From Fibrisoma limi BUZ 3 (GTDB lineage Bacteria; Bacteroidota; Bacteroidia; Cytophagales; Spirosomataceae), in NCBI RefSeq assembly GCF_000296815.2, contig NZ_CAIT01000007.1, positions 124,001 to 188,000 on the forward strand: DNA of 64,000 nt, read 5' to 3'. Below the pieces are notes generated by a model, which was given only the letters and a program-made list of their open reading frames with translations, made no database searches and was not told the origin of the DNA. Positions 17,689 to 27,175 of the stretch are shown piece after piece. The position numbers and the translations under genes are program-made. Position 1 is the first letter of the stretch. Every line of letters begins with the position of its first letter.

Positions 17689-18084
17689 TCAGTTCGCCGG
17701 TGCTGAATTTTCCAGCAGCTCAATCAGCCTGACCAGGTCCACCGGTTTAACCAGATGTGCGTTAAAGCCGGACTCAAAGCTCTGGCGAATGTCCTCCTCT
17801 TTGCCATAGCCGCTCAGCGCAATTACCAGCACATCGGCGCCCCGTGGCCGCTGCCGTAGCAACCGACAGGTATCGTACCCATCGATGCCGGGCATACCCA
17901 GGTCCAGCACTACGGCGTCTGGCTGCTGCCGTTCGGCGGCTTCCAGCGCATCCTGCCCACTGTAATACGTACTCACCTGATACCCTTTGATTTTCAGCAA
18001 CATCGACAGGGTAAAAGCAGCCTCTTTGTTATCATCAACCACCCATACCGAGTTGCCTGATGATGGTTCATTCGTCGAACTCAT
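17689..18084 (-). CDS. Single-domain response regulator (CheY-like receiver)
   Basis: A 131-residue receiver domain with no output domain. The acidic pair is in WVVDDNKEAA, the phospho-accepting Asp is in AVVLDLGMPGIDGYD, the switch Ser is in VIALSGYG and the conserved Lys is in HLVKPVD. It follows the giant PAS kinase gene by 19 nt on the same strand, so the kinase is its obvious phosphodonor. Without an output domain it must act through protein contact or pass phosphate on. Confidence 0.92.
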   Translation of the reverse strand: MSSTNEPSSGNSVWVVDDNKEAAFTLSMLLKIKGYQVSTYYSGQDALEAAERQQPDAVVLDLGMPGIDGYDTCRLLRQRPRGADVLVIALSGYGKEEDIRQSFESGFNAHLVKPVDLVRLIELLENSAPAN

Positions 18085-18103
18085 TGATCGTAAAATTTGT
18101 GCG

Positions 18104-21100
18104 CTATAGTATGGGTAAGTAAATTATGAACTCACTTCCTTTTCCGGGGCCCTCACTATAAGCTTCTACACGCCCCCGGTGCATTTCAATAAACTGTTTG
18201 ACCAGGGTTAACCCCAGCCCAAGCCCCCCTTGCGAACGGGTATGGGACGCATCGACCTGAGCAAACATGTCGAAGATCCGTATTAGCTGATCTGCCGGGA
18301 TACCGATACCGTCATCGCGGATACGTAATACGGCCTCTTTCTCCGCCTTCGCCAGGCTCACATCAATGTGGCCCCCGCTGGGCGTAAACTTACCGGCATT
18401 GCTTAGTAGGTTGCGGATCACCTGCGTCAGCCGGATCGTATCGCCGTCAACGTAAATCGGTTCGTCCGGCAGGCTCACCCGAAGCTGACACTGGTGGTGG
18501 CGCTCGATGGCTGGTCGGGCCGCTTCAACAGCCTGGTACGTAAGTTTACCCAGTTCCAGCGGATTCAGCCGTAGTTCGGTCTTGCCACGGTTGATCCGAC
18601 TTACGTCCAGCAGGTCATCGACCAGCCCCACCAGTTGAGTCATCTCCCGGCTCATCATATCAATCGCCTGCTCCAGAGGAAAGCTGGCATCTTTCCCTTC
18701 GGTCAGCTTCAGAATAAGCAACGTATTACTCAGTGTAGCCAGTGGATTACGTAGCTCGTGCGCCAGCAAAGCCATAAACTCGTCTTTTCGCCGATCGGCC
18801 TCCAGCAAGGCTTCCTCGGCCTGCTTGCGTTCGGTAATGTCGAACATAACGCCACTCATGCGGGTTGCCCGGTCGGCGATGACCTCCGTAACCCGCCCGT
18901 ATCCGCTCATCCAGCAAACGACCCCATCCTCACGTAGCACCCGAAAATCGGCGTCGTAAACGCCCTTCTGGCTGATCGCATCGGTTAGGAGTCCTATCAG
19001 CCACTCCTGATCACCCGGATGAATATGGCTGATGAACGTACTGGCCGGTACGGGGTTCGTCTGCATCGGCATACCGAGCAGGGTAAAGTGCTGATCGTTC
19101 CAGTACACGTCGTCGGTGAGCAGATTCCACTCCCAGGTAGCAAGCTCAGCGGCTTCAACAGCCAGCCGGGTACGTTGCTCCTGATCACGCAGGGCCTTTT
19201 CAGTGTTTGCGCGTTCCACGGCCCCCCAGGCCAATTCGGCGGTTTCGACAGCCAGCCCAATTTCATGTTCTGTCCATTGCCTCGGGCTGGATTGAACCAG
19301 CGAAAAGATACCGACCGCCCGGCCCTCTTTTATCACCGGCACATCAATGAAGGAGATCACCTGCAGTTGGAGACATATATCCCGCAGCGGCTCATCGAGT
19401 ATATCCGTCGTAGCCGCATCATAAACGACAAATGGCACACCACCCTCAACTACTTTCCGGAAGATGTCGAAACTGCTGAGCGGATAAACGCCGGCCACCG
19501 ACGGCAAATCGCCGGTGGCAGCATCCCGGCTGATGATTGCCTGACCACCTTCTATCAAGGCGTAATAGCATCGATCGGTACCCAGAAAATTCATGGCGGT
19601 TTCGGCCACTGCCTGTTGAATGGCAATGGGGTCGGCTGTCGAACGAAGCGCATCATTGAGTTCCAGCAGATAGTCCCGCCGTTGCTCCAACTGCCTGCGC
19701 TGGGTGATGTCGTCATAGATGGCGGCAATAAACAGACTTCCTTCTGTGCCTACCCGGGACAGATAACAGGTATACCATTGACCCAGTTGCTGCACTGGAT
19801 ACTCAATCCGGATTGGCTCGCCGGTATGATACACTTTTTCGAGCAGTCTGTACCACTCTGCTTCAAGGTTAGGCACAAGCTCACTCATTCGCCTATCGAC
19901 CGGATTTTCTATACCGGTCATCCGTGTAAACGAAGGGTTGTCTTCCCTATGCCAATAGTCAACGACATTACCCTCGTCGTCGAAAATCAGTTCCAGCAGA
20001 CTAAACCCTTCGTCGATGGAGTTGAAGATCGTACGGTATTTCTCTTCACTTCGGCGCAGAGACGCTTCAACCTCGGCCCGTTCGAGACGGAGCAGCACCC
20101 GGTTACAGACCTCCTGAACCAGCTCGATTTCTTCGGCTGTCCACTGGCGGGGCTGGTTGTCGGTAACCACAAAAAAGCCTTTCAACCGGTTGTTACTGAA
20201 GAATGGCACAGCGAGGTAGGCCCCGATATTGATGGCCGCTGTGGCCGTAGCGATGCTGCGCGGGTCGTTCTGCGCGTCGTTAATGACCCAGGGTTCGCCG
20301 GCCTGCATAGCCCGGGTAAACGCTGGCGTTGTATAATCGTCAATGCGGTAGATGCCCTCGATCCTCGGTACGTTCAGCACATGCCAATAGTACCGAACCA
20401 CGAACTCAGTACCGGCCTCATTCACGGCAATGTAGTGGTAGCCGGTCAGATGCAGGAACGCGGCCAGCTTTTGACCGATCGTTTGAATAATCTCTTCGCC
20501 GGTCGAAAGCCGGGTAAAATCGTCGGCGATTTCGACCAGGAACCGCCCGTTTGCGTCGGCTCGTTTGCGTCGGGTAACATTAACGCTGATGCCAATAATC
20601 CGGATGATGCTGCCGTGTTCATTTTTAATGGCCAGGCCACGATCAATGAGGTGGCTGTATTGCCCATCCTTGCATTTAACCCGGTATTCAGCCACGAATT
20701 TATTCTGGGCGCTAAGAGGAGCAGGGGGCAGAAAAGCGAGGTTGGCCCGATCGTCGGGGTGAATCAAGGCCAGCCAGGCTTCGGGCTGTTCGGCAATCTC
20801 CCCTTGCTCATAGCCCAGCACGTTGGTAAACCCTTCGCTTCGTACCACACGCCCCGTCGCAATATCCCAGTCATAGATAAAACCGTCGAGCGCTTCCTCG
20901 GCCAGGGTGAACCGTTCGTTGGCCAGTTGCAGGGCTTGTTCCCAGGCTTTGCGCTGCGTTATCTTTTGCGCAACCCCAATGGCCCGAATGGGCTCGCTCT
21001 GTTCATTACGTATCAGCTTGCCGGAAACCCGGAACCATTCAAGGCCCACGCCAGGATTCGCCGACAGCGTCCGCATCTCATACGTGAACCGGTCGACACC

Positions 21101-22954
21101 GTTCGTTGCGGCTTCCGTCAATGCCTGTTGCACCTGCCGACGATCATCCGGATGCACCGATTGCAGATTATCTTCCAGTCGGCTGAGCGGCACCCGGCCC
21201 GTGATGTTGGTGAAATTGTCTGAAAAATACGGCACCCGGGTTTTTAAGTCGAGCTCCCAGGCGTACATCTCAGCCGCTTCCATGGCGAGTCGTAACCGCT
21301 CCTCGCTTTCCCGGATTGCCTTGTCGGCACGTACGCGTTCCGTAACGTCGTTGAACAGTACGGCAAGATGGTGATCGCCGGGCAGCCCGGTGGGTGTAGC
21401 GTACAGCTCGAACCATTGCCCCGACGATGTCTGGTAGCTGAACCGCACCGGCTCCCCGGTTCGTACGACGTCGGCGTATTTATTGATCAGCGCTGGATTC
21501 ACATGGGGTATCACCTCGCGGATGGTTTTGCCAACCACCTCTGTCATGCCCGTTTGTTTTTCGAACGCAGGATTTACGTCAAGGTACCGGAAGTCGTACG
21601 GCTCCTGTTTGTCATCGAACAGTATTTCGATAGTGCAGAAACCCTCATCGATTGAGTTGAATAAGGCGAAATAGTTGTCAATTGCTTTCTGAACTATCTC
21701 CTCTTTCAGGCGCAGTACGTCCTGCTGCGCCTGTTTGCGCTCGGTGATGTCGACCGTAGTGGTTGCAACGCCATCGTACAGTTTAACCGCCGATTGAAAG
21801 AACCAGCCGTTAAACTGCTCATGCACGTAGTGCCGCTCCGATTGGTCCGGAACGCCGGTTTCCACCACCCGTTTAAACGTATCAAAGATGCCCTCTTCCA
21901 CCACGCCGGGGTTCAGGGTCAGCAGGCTTTTACCGATTACCTCGCCGTAGTACTGTTCGGAAGCATGATTGTTCAGTGTCCAGACGAAATCAACAATCTG
22001 CCCCTGCTCGTCACGGACGGCCTCAAACACCTGAATCATGGCCAGTGAGCTATTCAGCGTGGCCCGTAGCAAGTCCTGCGTCGCTTTCAGCTCGGCGGTA
22101 CGGTCAGCGACTTCTTTTTTGATGCGAGACCGGTACGCGACTTCGGCCTGTCGCAACACCTCTTCCGTCTGTTTGCGCCCGGAGATATTCCGGGTTGTGA
22201 ATGTGACGCCACTCGCTTTCCCGTCAGCCTGTAAAATCGGATAAAAGAAAAATTCCCACCAACTGGAGCCGTTGATCCCCTGAATCTGCTTCTCAACCGA
22301 TACCTCTTCACCGGCGAGTGCCTGCTGAAAATGGTCGATAAAACTAGCCCGATCGCCGTCCGAAACAAACTGTAGAACCGACTGACCAACCTCCATTACC
22401 GTACCAAAAACGGCCTCAGCAGCCGACGCGGCAAAGCGGTTGAAAATCTGTATGGTGAAGTCAGGAGCAATCAGCATAATCGACTGATTGGCACTGTCGA
22501 GGATAGCCCGCTGATTAGCTTCCGCAATAGCGAGCCGCTCCTCCGCCTGCTTGCGTTCACTAATGTCGATGTTCAGGCCAACCCATTTCTGAATAGCCCC
22601 ATCCGGGCCAGCAATGGCCGTAGCCCGGACGTTCGTCCAGCGCCAGCCACCGTCCGGGCTGCGCAGCCGAAACTCGGCATTGACCGGAAGCCGCTGCACG
22701 ACGGCATCCTGCCATTGCCGGAGCGCATACGCCTGATCGTCGGGATGAACCGCCTGCACCCAGCCCTCGCCAAGCCAGTCGGTCAGGCTTTGGCCGGTAT
22801 AAGCCCGCCAGCTTGGCGAATCTGACCTAACGATGCCGTTCGCGTCGGTTTCCCAAACGGCCTGAGCGAAGGACTCGGTAAGGGTCATCAACTCACCAAC
22901 GGTCAGGGTACTACGTAACGAGGCAACATATTGGTGTTGAGCTTCCTGATCCAT
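18104..22954 (-). CDS. Multi-PAS/GAF sensor histidine kinase
   Basis: A 1616-residue cytoplasmic sensor with no membrane segments. About eight PAS/PAC units can be counted by their recurring ITERKQAE-type ends, at roughly residues 20-135, 145-265, 295-405, 425-540, 550-670, 680-805, 970-1085 and 1255-1375. Two GAF domains lie near 810-955 and 1095-1245. The C-terminus has a HisKA domain with H1399 in LLAHELRNPLATLSN and a HATPase_c domain with N-box VIRNLLSNAGKFTP, G1 box DDGIGIPADQ and G2 box GGLGLGLTLVKQF. No conserved haem or flavin ligand could be assigned to any PAS unit by eye. It forms an operon with the receiver protein at 17689. Confidence 0.9.
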   Translation of the reverse strand: MDQEAQHQYVASLRSTLTVGELMTLTESFAQAVWETDANGIVRSDSPSWRAYTGQSLTDWLGEGWVQAVHPDDQAYALRQWQDAVVQRLPVNAEFRLRSPDGGWRWTNVRATAIAGPDGAIQKWVGLNIDISERKQAEERLAIAEANQRAILDSANQSIMLIAPDFTIQIFNRFAASAAEAVFGTVMEVGQSVLQFVSDGDRASFIDHFQQALAGEEVSVEKQIQGINGSSWWEFFFYPILQADGKASGVTFTTRNISGRKQTEEVLRQAEVAYRSRIKKEVADRTAELKATQDLLRATLNSSLAMIQVFEAVRDEQGQIVDFVWTLNNHASEQYYGEVIGKSLLTLNPGVVEEGIFDTFKRVVETGVPDQSERHYVHEQFNGWFFQSAVKLYDGVATTTVDITERKQAQQDVLRLKEEIVQKAIDNYFALFNSIDEGFCTIEILFDDKQEPYDFRYLDVNPAFEKQTGMTEVVGKTIREVIPHVNPALINKYADVVRTGEPVRFSYQTSSGQWFELYATPTGLPGDHHLAVLFNDVTERVRADKAIRESEERLRLAMEAAEMYAWELDLKTRVPYFSDNFTNITGRVPLSRLEDNLQSVHPDDRRQVQQALTEAATNGVDRFTYEMRTLSANPGVGLEWFRVSGKLIRNEQSEPIRAIGVAQKITQRKAWEQALQLANERFTLAEEALDGFIYDWDIATGRVVRSEGFTNVLGYEQGEIAEQPEAWLALIHPDDRANLAFLPPAPLSAQNKFVAEYRVKCKDGQYSHLIDRGLAIKNEHGSIIRIIGISVNVTRRKRADANGRFLVEIADDFTRLSTGEEIIQTIGQKLAAFLHLTGYHYIAVNEAGTEFVVRYYWHVLNVPRIEGIYRIDDYTTPAFTRAMQAGEPWVINDAQNDPRSIATATAAINIGAYLAVPFFSNNRLKGFFVVTDNQPRQWTAEEIELVQEVCNRVLLRLERAEVEASLRRSEEKYRTIFNSIDEGFSLLELIFDDEGNVVDYWHREDNPSFTRMTGIENPVDRRMSELVPNLEAEWYRLLEKVYHTGEPIRIEYPVQQLGQWYTCYLSRVGTEGSLFIAAIYDDITQRRQLEQRRDYLLELNDALRSTADPIAIQQAVAETAMNFLGTDRCYYALIEGGQAIISRDAATGDLPSVAGVYPLSSFDIFRKVVEGGVPFVVYDAATTDILDEPLRDICLQLQVISFIDVPVIKEGRAVGIFSLVQSSPRQWTEHEIGLAVETAELAWGAVERANTEKALRDQEQRTRLAVEAAELATWEWNLLTDDVYWNDQHFTLLGMPMQTNPVPASTFISHIHPGDQEWLIGLLTDAISQKGVYDADFRVLREDGVVCWMSGYGRVTEVIADRATRMSGVMFDITERKQAEEALLEADRRKDEFMALLAHELRNPLATLSNTLLILKLTEGKDASFPLEQAIDMMSREMTQLVGLVDDLLDVSRINRGKTELRLNPLELGKLTYQAVEAARPAIERHHQCQLRVSLPDEPIYVDGDTIRLTQVIRNLLSNAGKFTPSGGHIDVSLAKAEKEAVLRIRDDGIGIPADQLIRIFDMFAQVDASHTRSQGGLGLGLTLVKQFIEMHRGRVEAYSEGPGKGSEFIIYLPIL

Positions 22955-23121
22955 ACGTCAACAAGTAAAAACGACGCAAACAGCTATAGTTCTCCTATCG
23001 AAAAGAACACGAGTCCATAGCCTGTTTATATACGGCTAAGAAACAACTGCCACTAAAAATCTACCTAGTTCGCCTGTGGGCACAATTGAATATAAAGCAA
23101 GTTTACTATTTTGACTGGCAA

Positions 23122-23158
23122 CAAAAAAGCCGTGCCAGCATATGCCAGGACACGGCTT
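23122..23158 (-). terminator. Rho-independent terminator of the 23205-24275 gene
   Basis: Read on the minus strand, AAGCCGTG pairs with CACGGCTT around an inner segment that is itself partly self-complementary (CCTGGCATATGCTGG), followed by six Ts. It lies about 45 nt after the stop codon. Confidence 0.85.
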
Positions 23159-23204
23159 ATCATATGGTACTACCCGAGTGTGCGGCAACAATCAGCTTAC
23201 TGCC

Positions 23205-24275
23205 TTAGGCAGCTATATGTTGCTCCAGCATGGGCGCAATAATCGTATTCATACGCTCACGTACAAAACTCTCCTGCAGGTACGAAGGCAACTTACTCAC
23301 CAGTTGGCGATAGCCATCCAGTCCCAGCGCCCTGGCAATGTATACCTCATGGACTGAGTTGACATGCGAAACGATATTGACCAGACTCTGATGGAAGAGC
23401 TTTACGTCAATCTCCGAATCGACAAACCGCTCGATCTCGCGATTGGTCGACGAAATGCGCAGGCGGCTCAGCATATCGAAGTACGTGGTATAGCCAATCT
23501 GGCGGGCCAGTTGCTTATACTGCTCAACGCTGAACTTCTGCAAAATCTCGCCCGTCCGGGGGCTACGTAGTGCTGTTTTGGGATTATTCTGAATAACGTT
23601 GCGCAGAGCCTTCACACGCTGGTCGCGGGTGGTTTTCAAGAACTGGGCCAGTTCGAGCTGGGCCGAATTCTCCCGCGACGGCAACGTCAGATCCGACCGA
23701 CCGGTTGTCAGCTTAAATTTGGCCATCGGCAACCGTTGGATGCGGTAGTTGTTGATCGGCCCAAGGGCGTAGTAGCCAATGGAAGCCGGGTAATATCCCC
23801 GAACGACCATGTTGCCAATCCGCTTACGAATCAGCTCTTCATTGCTGACGTTAATACCCTGCACGGCCAGAAACGCCCGGGCGCTGAACAACGCACTGTA
23901 ATACGCCTGCGGGAAGGTCCAGTGCAGCGAACTCTGCAAATACTGTTCGTCGTTCACAACGGGGGTGATCCGCAGGGCATACTCGGCGCTCCAGCTATTG
24001 AGTAATAACTTCTCCAGTGCCTTCCGCTGCTCGTCGGTTACGCGCCCCCCAAACTGCTGAAAAATGGGAAACTTCGCCACGTCGAACAGATCGTTCTGAT
24101 ACTGGATATGATAATCCATCGCAAAAAAATGGTTCAGAAACACCTGTGCCGGAATGGACTGGGCCGCTACCCGCTTGGGCCAGTTTTCGTCCATCAGCGA
24201 ATTGCCCGATGAAGCCGGCGCGAGAGGTGCCTTAGGGTCTACGGAATGCATCGCCACGTTGGTTGTTTGTCTCAT
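23205..24275 (-). CDS. Hypothetical protein, 356 aa, family not recognised
   Basis: A cytoplasmic, mainly alpha-helical protein with no signal peptide or membrane segment. The stretch TFPQAYYSALFSARAFLAVQGI looks like the first helix of HEPN-type domains, where an AYYA-F-AAR pattern is common, but the RNase R-x4-6-H motif of active HEPN nucleases is not clear. The middle carries a run of basic residues (TTRDQRVKALRNVIQNNPK), possibly for nucleic-acid contact. The gene has its own terminator at 23122 and is divergent from the OmpA-like gene at 24475, so it seems to be a single-gene unit. Function unknown; the HEPN comparison is weak. Confidence 0.7.
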   Translation of the reverse strand: MRQTTNVAMHSVDPKAPLAPASSGNSLMDENWPKRVAAQSIPAQVFLNHFFAMDYHIQYQNDLFDVAKFPIFQQFGGRVTDEQRKALEKLLLNSWSAEYALRITPVVNDEQYLQSSLHWTFPQAYYSALFSARAFLAVQGINVSNEELIRKRIGNMVVRGYYPASIGYYALGPINNYRIQRLPMAKFKLTTGRSDLTLPSRENSAQLELAQFLKTTRDQRVKALRNVIQNNPKTALRSPRTGEILQKFSVEQYKQLARQIGYTTYFDMLSRLRISSTNREIERFVDSEIDVKLFHQSLVNIVSHVNSVHEVYIARALGLDGYRQLVSKLPSYLQESFVRERMNTIIAPMLEQHIAA

Positions 24276-24441
24276 ATTATACTAACAAAAGGTGCGTTCC
24301 GAACGTTCGTTTTCAGGCATTATTTTCATTATATAACTGTATTGAAAATCAGTTAGTTACACAGCACTTTCAATTCTCTTTCAACGTTTAGTTTTTCATT
24401 GTTTTTATCAGGGCACTGAGTCTATTTTTGGCAGGATGCCG

Positions 24442-24449
24442 TACTTTTG
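24442..24449 (+). promoter_or_regulatory. -7 element upstream of the OmpA-like gene
   Basis: TACTTTTG matches TAnnTTTG and lies 25 nt before the ATG at 24475. No TTG is at the expected -33 distance, so this is a half-supported promoter. Confidence 0.4.
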
Positions 24450-24474
24450 AGTATTGATTCAGCGTTGCAGATAA

Positions 24475-25356
24475 ATGATAGAATACACTCAAAAAGTAGG
24501 CGTTTTGATTCGGTGCTTACTGTGTTTTACACTGGTTTTGCCGGTCGACGTTCGCGGGCAAACCCGGCCAGTCTCGACGAGTGCCTCCGATGTAGCCTCC
24601 CTCGAAGGCAACGTTGTTGACGCCGACACCCGACAGCCGATACCAGGGGCTACCGTTACGGCCCGCACGGAATCCGGCAACGTGAGTGGTGAACAGATTG
24701 TACCCGCCGATGGCGCGTTTCATTTCTCACTGGACCCAAAACAAACCTACGTGCTCGTCACGAAAGCCAGCGGCTACCAACCCACTGAAGAGCGCCTGGC
24801 ATTTACGTCCAGTTATACCAACCGGCTCTATGGCAAGCTGATTCGCCTGAAGCGAGCCGATGCTTCGACACCGGCTTCGCAACCAACCGCTTCGCGTCAG
24901 GAAAACGCGCCCCGTCCAACAGCCCCGACCCAACCGGCCGGCATACCTCCTGCGACTAACGCATCGGCCGTAGCGGTCCGCAATACGCCCCCACCGCTGG
25001 TGGCAAAAACCGGCGAAACTACCCAACTCCGCGCTATCCAGTTTGTCCAGAGCAAGCCGGATCTGCTACCGGAAGCACAGCCAGCTCTGGACCAGTTACT
25101 GGCCTTCATGCAGACCAATCCGTCCGTCGAAATCGAATTATCCGGACATACCGATAATCAGGGGGATTTTGACAAGAACATGGCACTGTCGAAGGAGCGC
25201 GTGGACGTAGTGAAGAAATTTCTGGTGAAAAACGGCATCAAAGCCCGTCGTATTTCGACAAAAGGCTATGGCCCAACGCGTCCCATTGCCAGCAACAGCA
25301 GCGAGGAGACCCGGCGGCTGAATCGTCGGGTCGAAATGACGGTGCTGAAACAGTAG
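24475..25356 (+). CDS. OmpA-family cell-envelope protein with a carboxypeptidase-regulatory-like domain
   Basis: A 293-residue envelope protein. After a signal peptide (VGVLIRCLLCFTLVLPVDVRGQ) there is a beta-sandwich of the carboxypeptidase-regulatory type (EGNVVDADTRQPIPGATVTA), a Pro/Ala/Thr-rich linker at about residues 130-180, and a C-terminal OmpA domain with IELSGHTDNQGDFDKNMALS and the RRVEMTV ending that binds diaminopimelate in peptidoglycan. It probably anchors the outer membrane or a surface complex to the cell wall. Monocistronic by spacing, with the helix-hairpin-helix gene about 95 nt downstream. Confidence 0.88.
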   Translation: MIEYTQKVGVLIRCLLCFTLVLPVDVRGQTRPVSTSASDVASLEGNVVDADTRQPIPGATVTARTESGNVSGEQIVPADGAFHFSLDPKQTYVLVTKASGYQPTEERLAFTSSYTNRLYGKLIRLKRADASTPASQPTASRQENAPRPTAPTQPAGIPPATNASAVAVRNTPPPLVAKTGETTQLRAIQFVQSKPDLLPEAQPALDQLLAFMQTNPSVEIELSGHTDNQGDFDKNMALSKERVDVVKKFLVKNGIKARRISTKGYGPTRPIASNSSEETRRLNRRVEMTVLKQ

Positions 25357-25449
25357 CTTTCTGCAAAAAACGGTAACAATGCCAACACGATCGGGTTGTA
25401 AGGAAAAAACCAACGGAACAGGTTTTAACAACTCAACGTGTTTGCCACC

Positions 25450-25953
25450 ATGAAGAATCATACGAAACGACTGCCGGTTTCTGATCAGAAAACAATCCAT
25501 CAACGTAACGAAAGCGAAGAACCGGTCGGAGACGTACTGGACGAAAACACAACGCTCGATGTGATCATCAGCCCAACCGGCTTTGTTACAGAACTGTCGG
25601 ATACAGTTGATGCGATGGACGGAGCCGCCGTGGAAGTCATCGACATTGTCAACGAAGCCGACGGCACCGACATTGAGGTGACGATTATTGAAGAACCCAC
25701 CGACCGGCCGGGCATCGACAGTGTAGATCGCTTCGTTGAAATTAAGGGCATTGGCCCCAAAGTAGCCGAATTGCTGGTTCAGGCGGGCATCCGACGCTTT
25801 TCTGAACTGGCCGAAACCCCGATCGAACGAATCCGGGAGATCCTGTCGGCGGCCGGCTCCCGCTACCGGATTTTCGACGCTACTACGTGGCCTGCCCAGG
25901 CCAAACGGTTGGCCCAGCGCAACGTCGATGGCGTCAGTAAGCCCGCCAACTGA
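25450..25953 (+). CDS. Helix-hairpin-helix domain protein
   Basis: A 167-residue soluble protein. The N-terminal two thirds are acidic and low in structure. The C-terminal 65 residues hold a helix-hairpin-helix unit with the classic GIGPKVAELL hairpin, followed by GIRRFSELAETP and a TWPAQAKRLAQRN end, as in the small HHH_5 domains appended to many bacterial proteins. The domain usually binds DNA non-specifically or mediates protein contacts; no catalytic part is present. An in-frame GTG at 25438 lies upstream, but the ATG at 25450 is the better start. It converges with the EamA gene, 8 nt apart. Confidence 0.75.
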   Translation: MKNHTKRLPVSDQKTIHQRNESEEPVGDVLDENTTLDVIISPTGFVTELSDTVDAMDGAAVEVIDIVNEADGTDIEVTIIEEPTDRPGIDSVDRFVEIKGIGPKVAELLVQAGIRRFSELAETPIERIREILSAAGSRYRIFDATTWPAQAKRLAQRNVDGVSKPAN

Positions 25954-25961
25954 GCTTACGC

Positions 25962-26816
25962 TTATTTCCGCCCCAGCCATAACCCGCCGATTACCAGCAC
26001 CGTACCGACGACGGTGTAGATCGTGATGGGTTCGCCCAGCAGCAGGTACGAATACACAAAGCCGAATATTGGGCACAGAAACAGCCAGAGCGACGCCCGA
26101 ACGGGGTCTTTCCGAATCAGGAAAAACCACAACTGCAACGCCAGCACCGATACCGGCAGGATCAGCCAGAAGACGGATAGCCAGAAACGCTGGTCGTAGT
26201 GCGACGCGTCGAAGTCGGCGGTCAGCAACGTGAGTGGCAGGAGCAGTACCCCACCGAGCAGGACCTGCCAACCATTGATCACCAGACTCGGTAGCTGCCA
26301 CTGAACGCGGGCGTAGTAGACCGTCGCGGCCGAAACGGAGATCATGCCGACCAGCAGAATGAGCAGCCCTTCGACGGTAGCGTGGGCATCTTCCAGCAGT
26401 GGATACGTGGCAACACTGACGCCCAGCAAGCCAAGCGCCAGGCCCGCGGCTTCGAACCAGCGCAGGGGTCGCCGGAGCCAGATGGCCGACAGTAGTGTAA
26501 TAAACAGCGGATTCGTGGCCGTTGAGAGGCTTCCGATCCCCGCCGATACTTGTTTAAGTGCCAGCACAAACGCACCGAGGTAGATGGTGGTGTTGAGCAG
26601 GGCAAAGATGGTCAGATGCCGCCACTCCGGCCCTTTTGGCCATGCATTCTGAGTGCGCTGAACGCCGTAGGCCCACGCGAGCATCCCGGCCCCGGCAATG
26701 AAGAAACGGACGTTGGCCAGAATCAGCGGGTGCACCGACTGCACACCAAACTTGGTAGCAGCCGACGCCGATGCCCACAACATGGCGAAAAGAAGGCCTG
26801 GGAGAAGTTGTCGCAC
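25962..26816 (-). CDS. EamA/DMT-family transporter
   Basis: A 284-residue inner-membrane protein with ten hydrophobic helices in two EamA repeats (MRQLLPGLLFAMLWASASAA at the start, LWLFLCPIFGFVYSYLLLGEPIT in the second repeat). The Arg-Phe-rich end of the first repeat (LANVRFFIAG) and the LGEPIT motif are typical of the drug/metabolite exporter superfamily; the substrate cannot be predicted. Its start is only 8 nt downstream of the DUF5615 toxin-like gene, so it is probably read through from the same transcript. Confidence 0.88.
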   Translation of the reverse strand: MRQLLPGLLFAMLWASASAATKFGVQSVHPLILANVRFFIAGAGMLAWAYGVQRTQNAWPKGPEWRHLTIFALLNTTIYLGAFVLALKQVSAGIGSLSTATNPLFITLLSAIWLRRPLRWFEAAGLALGLLGVSVATYPLLEDAHATVEGLLILLVGMISVSAATVYYARVQWQLPSLVINGWQVLLGGVLLLPLTLLTADFDASHYDQRFWLSVFWLILPVSVLALQLWFFLIRKDPVRASLWLFLCPIFGFVYSYLLLGEPITIYTVVGTVLVIGGLWLGRK

Positions 26817-26824
26817 AGGCTTGT

Positions 26825-27175
26825 TTATAGTTTGCGAATACGAATCTTAATGGGTGTCACCACCGTAAACGCAACCTGTAATTCTGCTTCATTCTCCTGC
26901 AATGTCTTCAAAATCAACCGCGCTTTATCCATGGTGGGCATTCTATCCAACCGATACAACAATACACCTTTATGAGCGAAACCCTGATGAAAATGTAGTT
27001 CACCAAAATCTTTATCGCCGGTCAGCAGCAGGTCATACGCCTTTACGGCCCGGTCTAACACAGTTGTGTCGTCGATACCACTGCTTTGCTCAGCAACATA
27101 ATCAACCGAATAGCCATTGTCTCGCAGGAACAATACACCCCGTCTTTCAACATTTTCGTCGGCCAGAATAAGCAT
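26825..27175 (-). CDS. DUF5615-type PIN-like protein (putative toxin)
   Basis: A 116-residue protein with the acidic residues of a minimal PIN-like nuclease: D and E in MLILADENVERR, the Asp pair in GIDDTTVLDRA and LLTGDKDFGEL. DUF5615 proteins are the toxin-like partner of DUF433 proteins in a VapBC-like arrangement. The start codon overlaps the stop codon of the upstream DUF433 gene (TGATG, sharing position 27175), which indicates translational coupling. RNase activity is inferred from the fold and from the pairing. Confidence 0.85.
   Translation of the reverse strand: MLILADENVERRGVLFLRDNGYSVDYVAEQSSGIDDTTVLDRAVKAYDLLLTGDKDFGELHFHQGFAHKGVLLYRLDRMPTMDKARLILKTLQENEAELQVAFTVVTPIKIRIRKL

Noticed and set aside
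19019-21223. A 734-codon open frame antisense to the PAS/GAF kinase gene
   Set aside because: It is a shadow of the GC-rich kinase gene in the opposite frame. The kinase frame has clear domain motifs throughout, and the antisense product has none.
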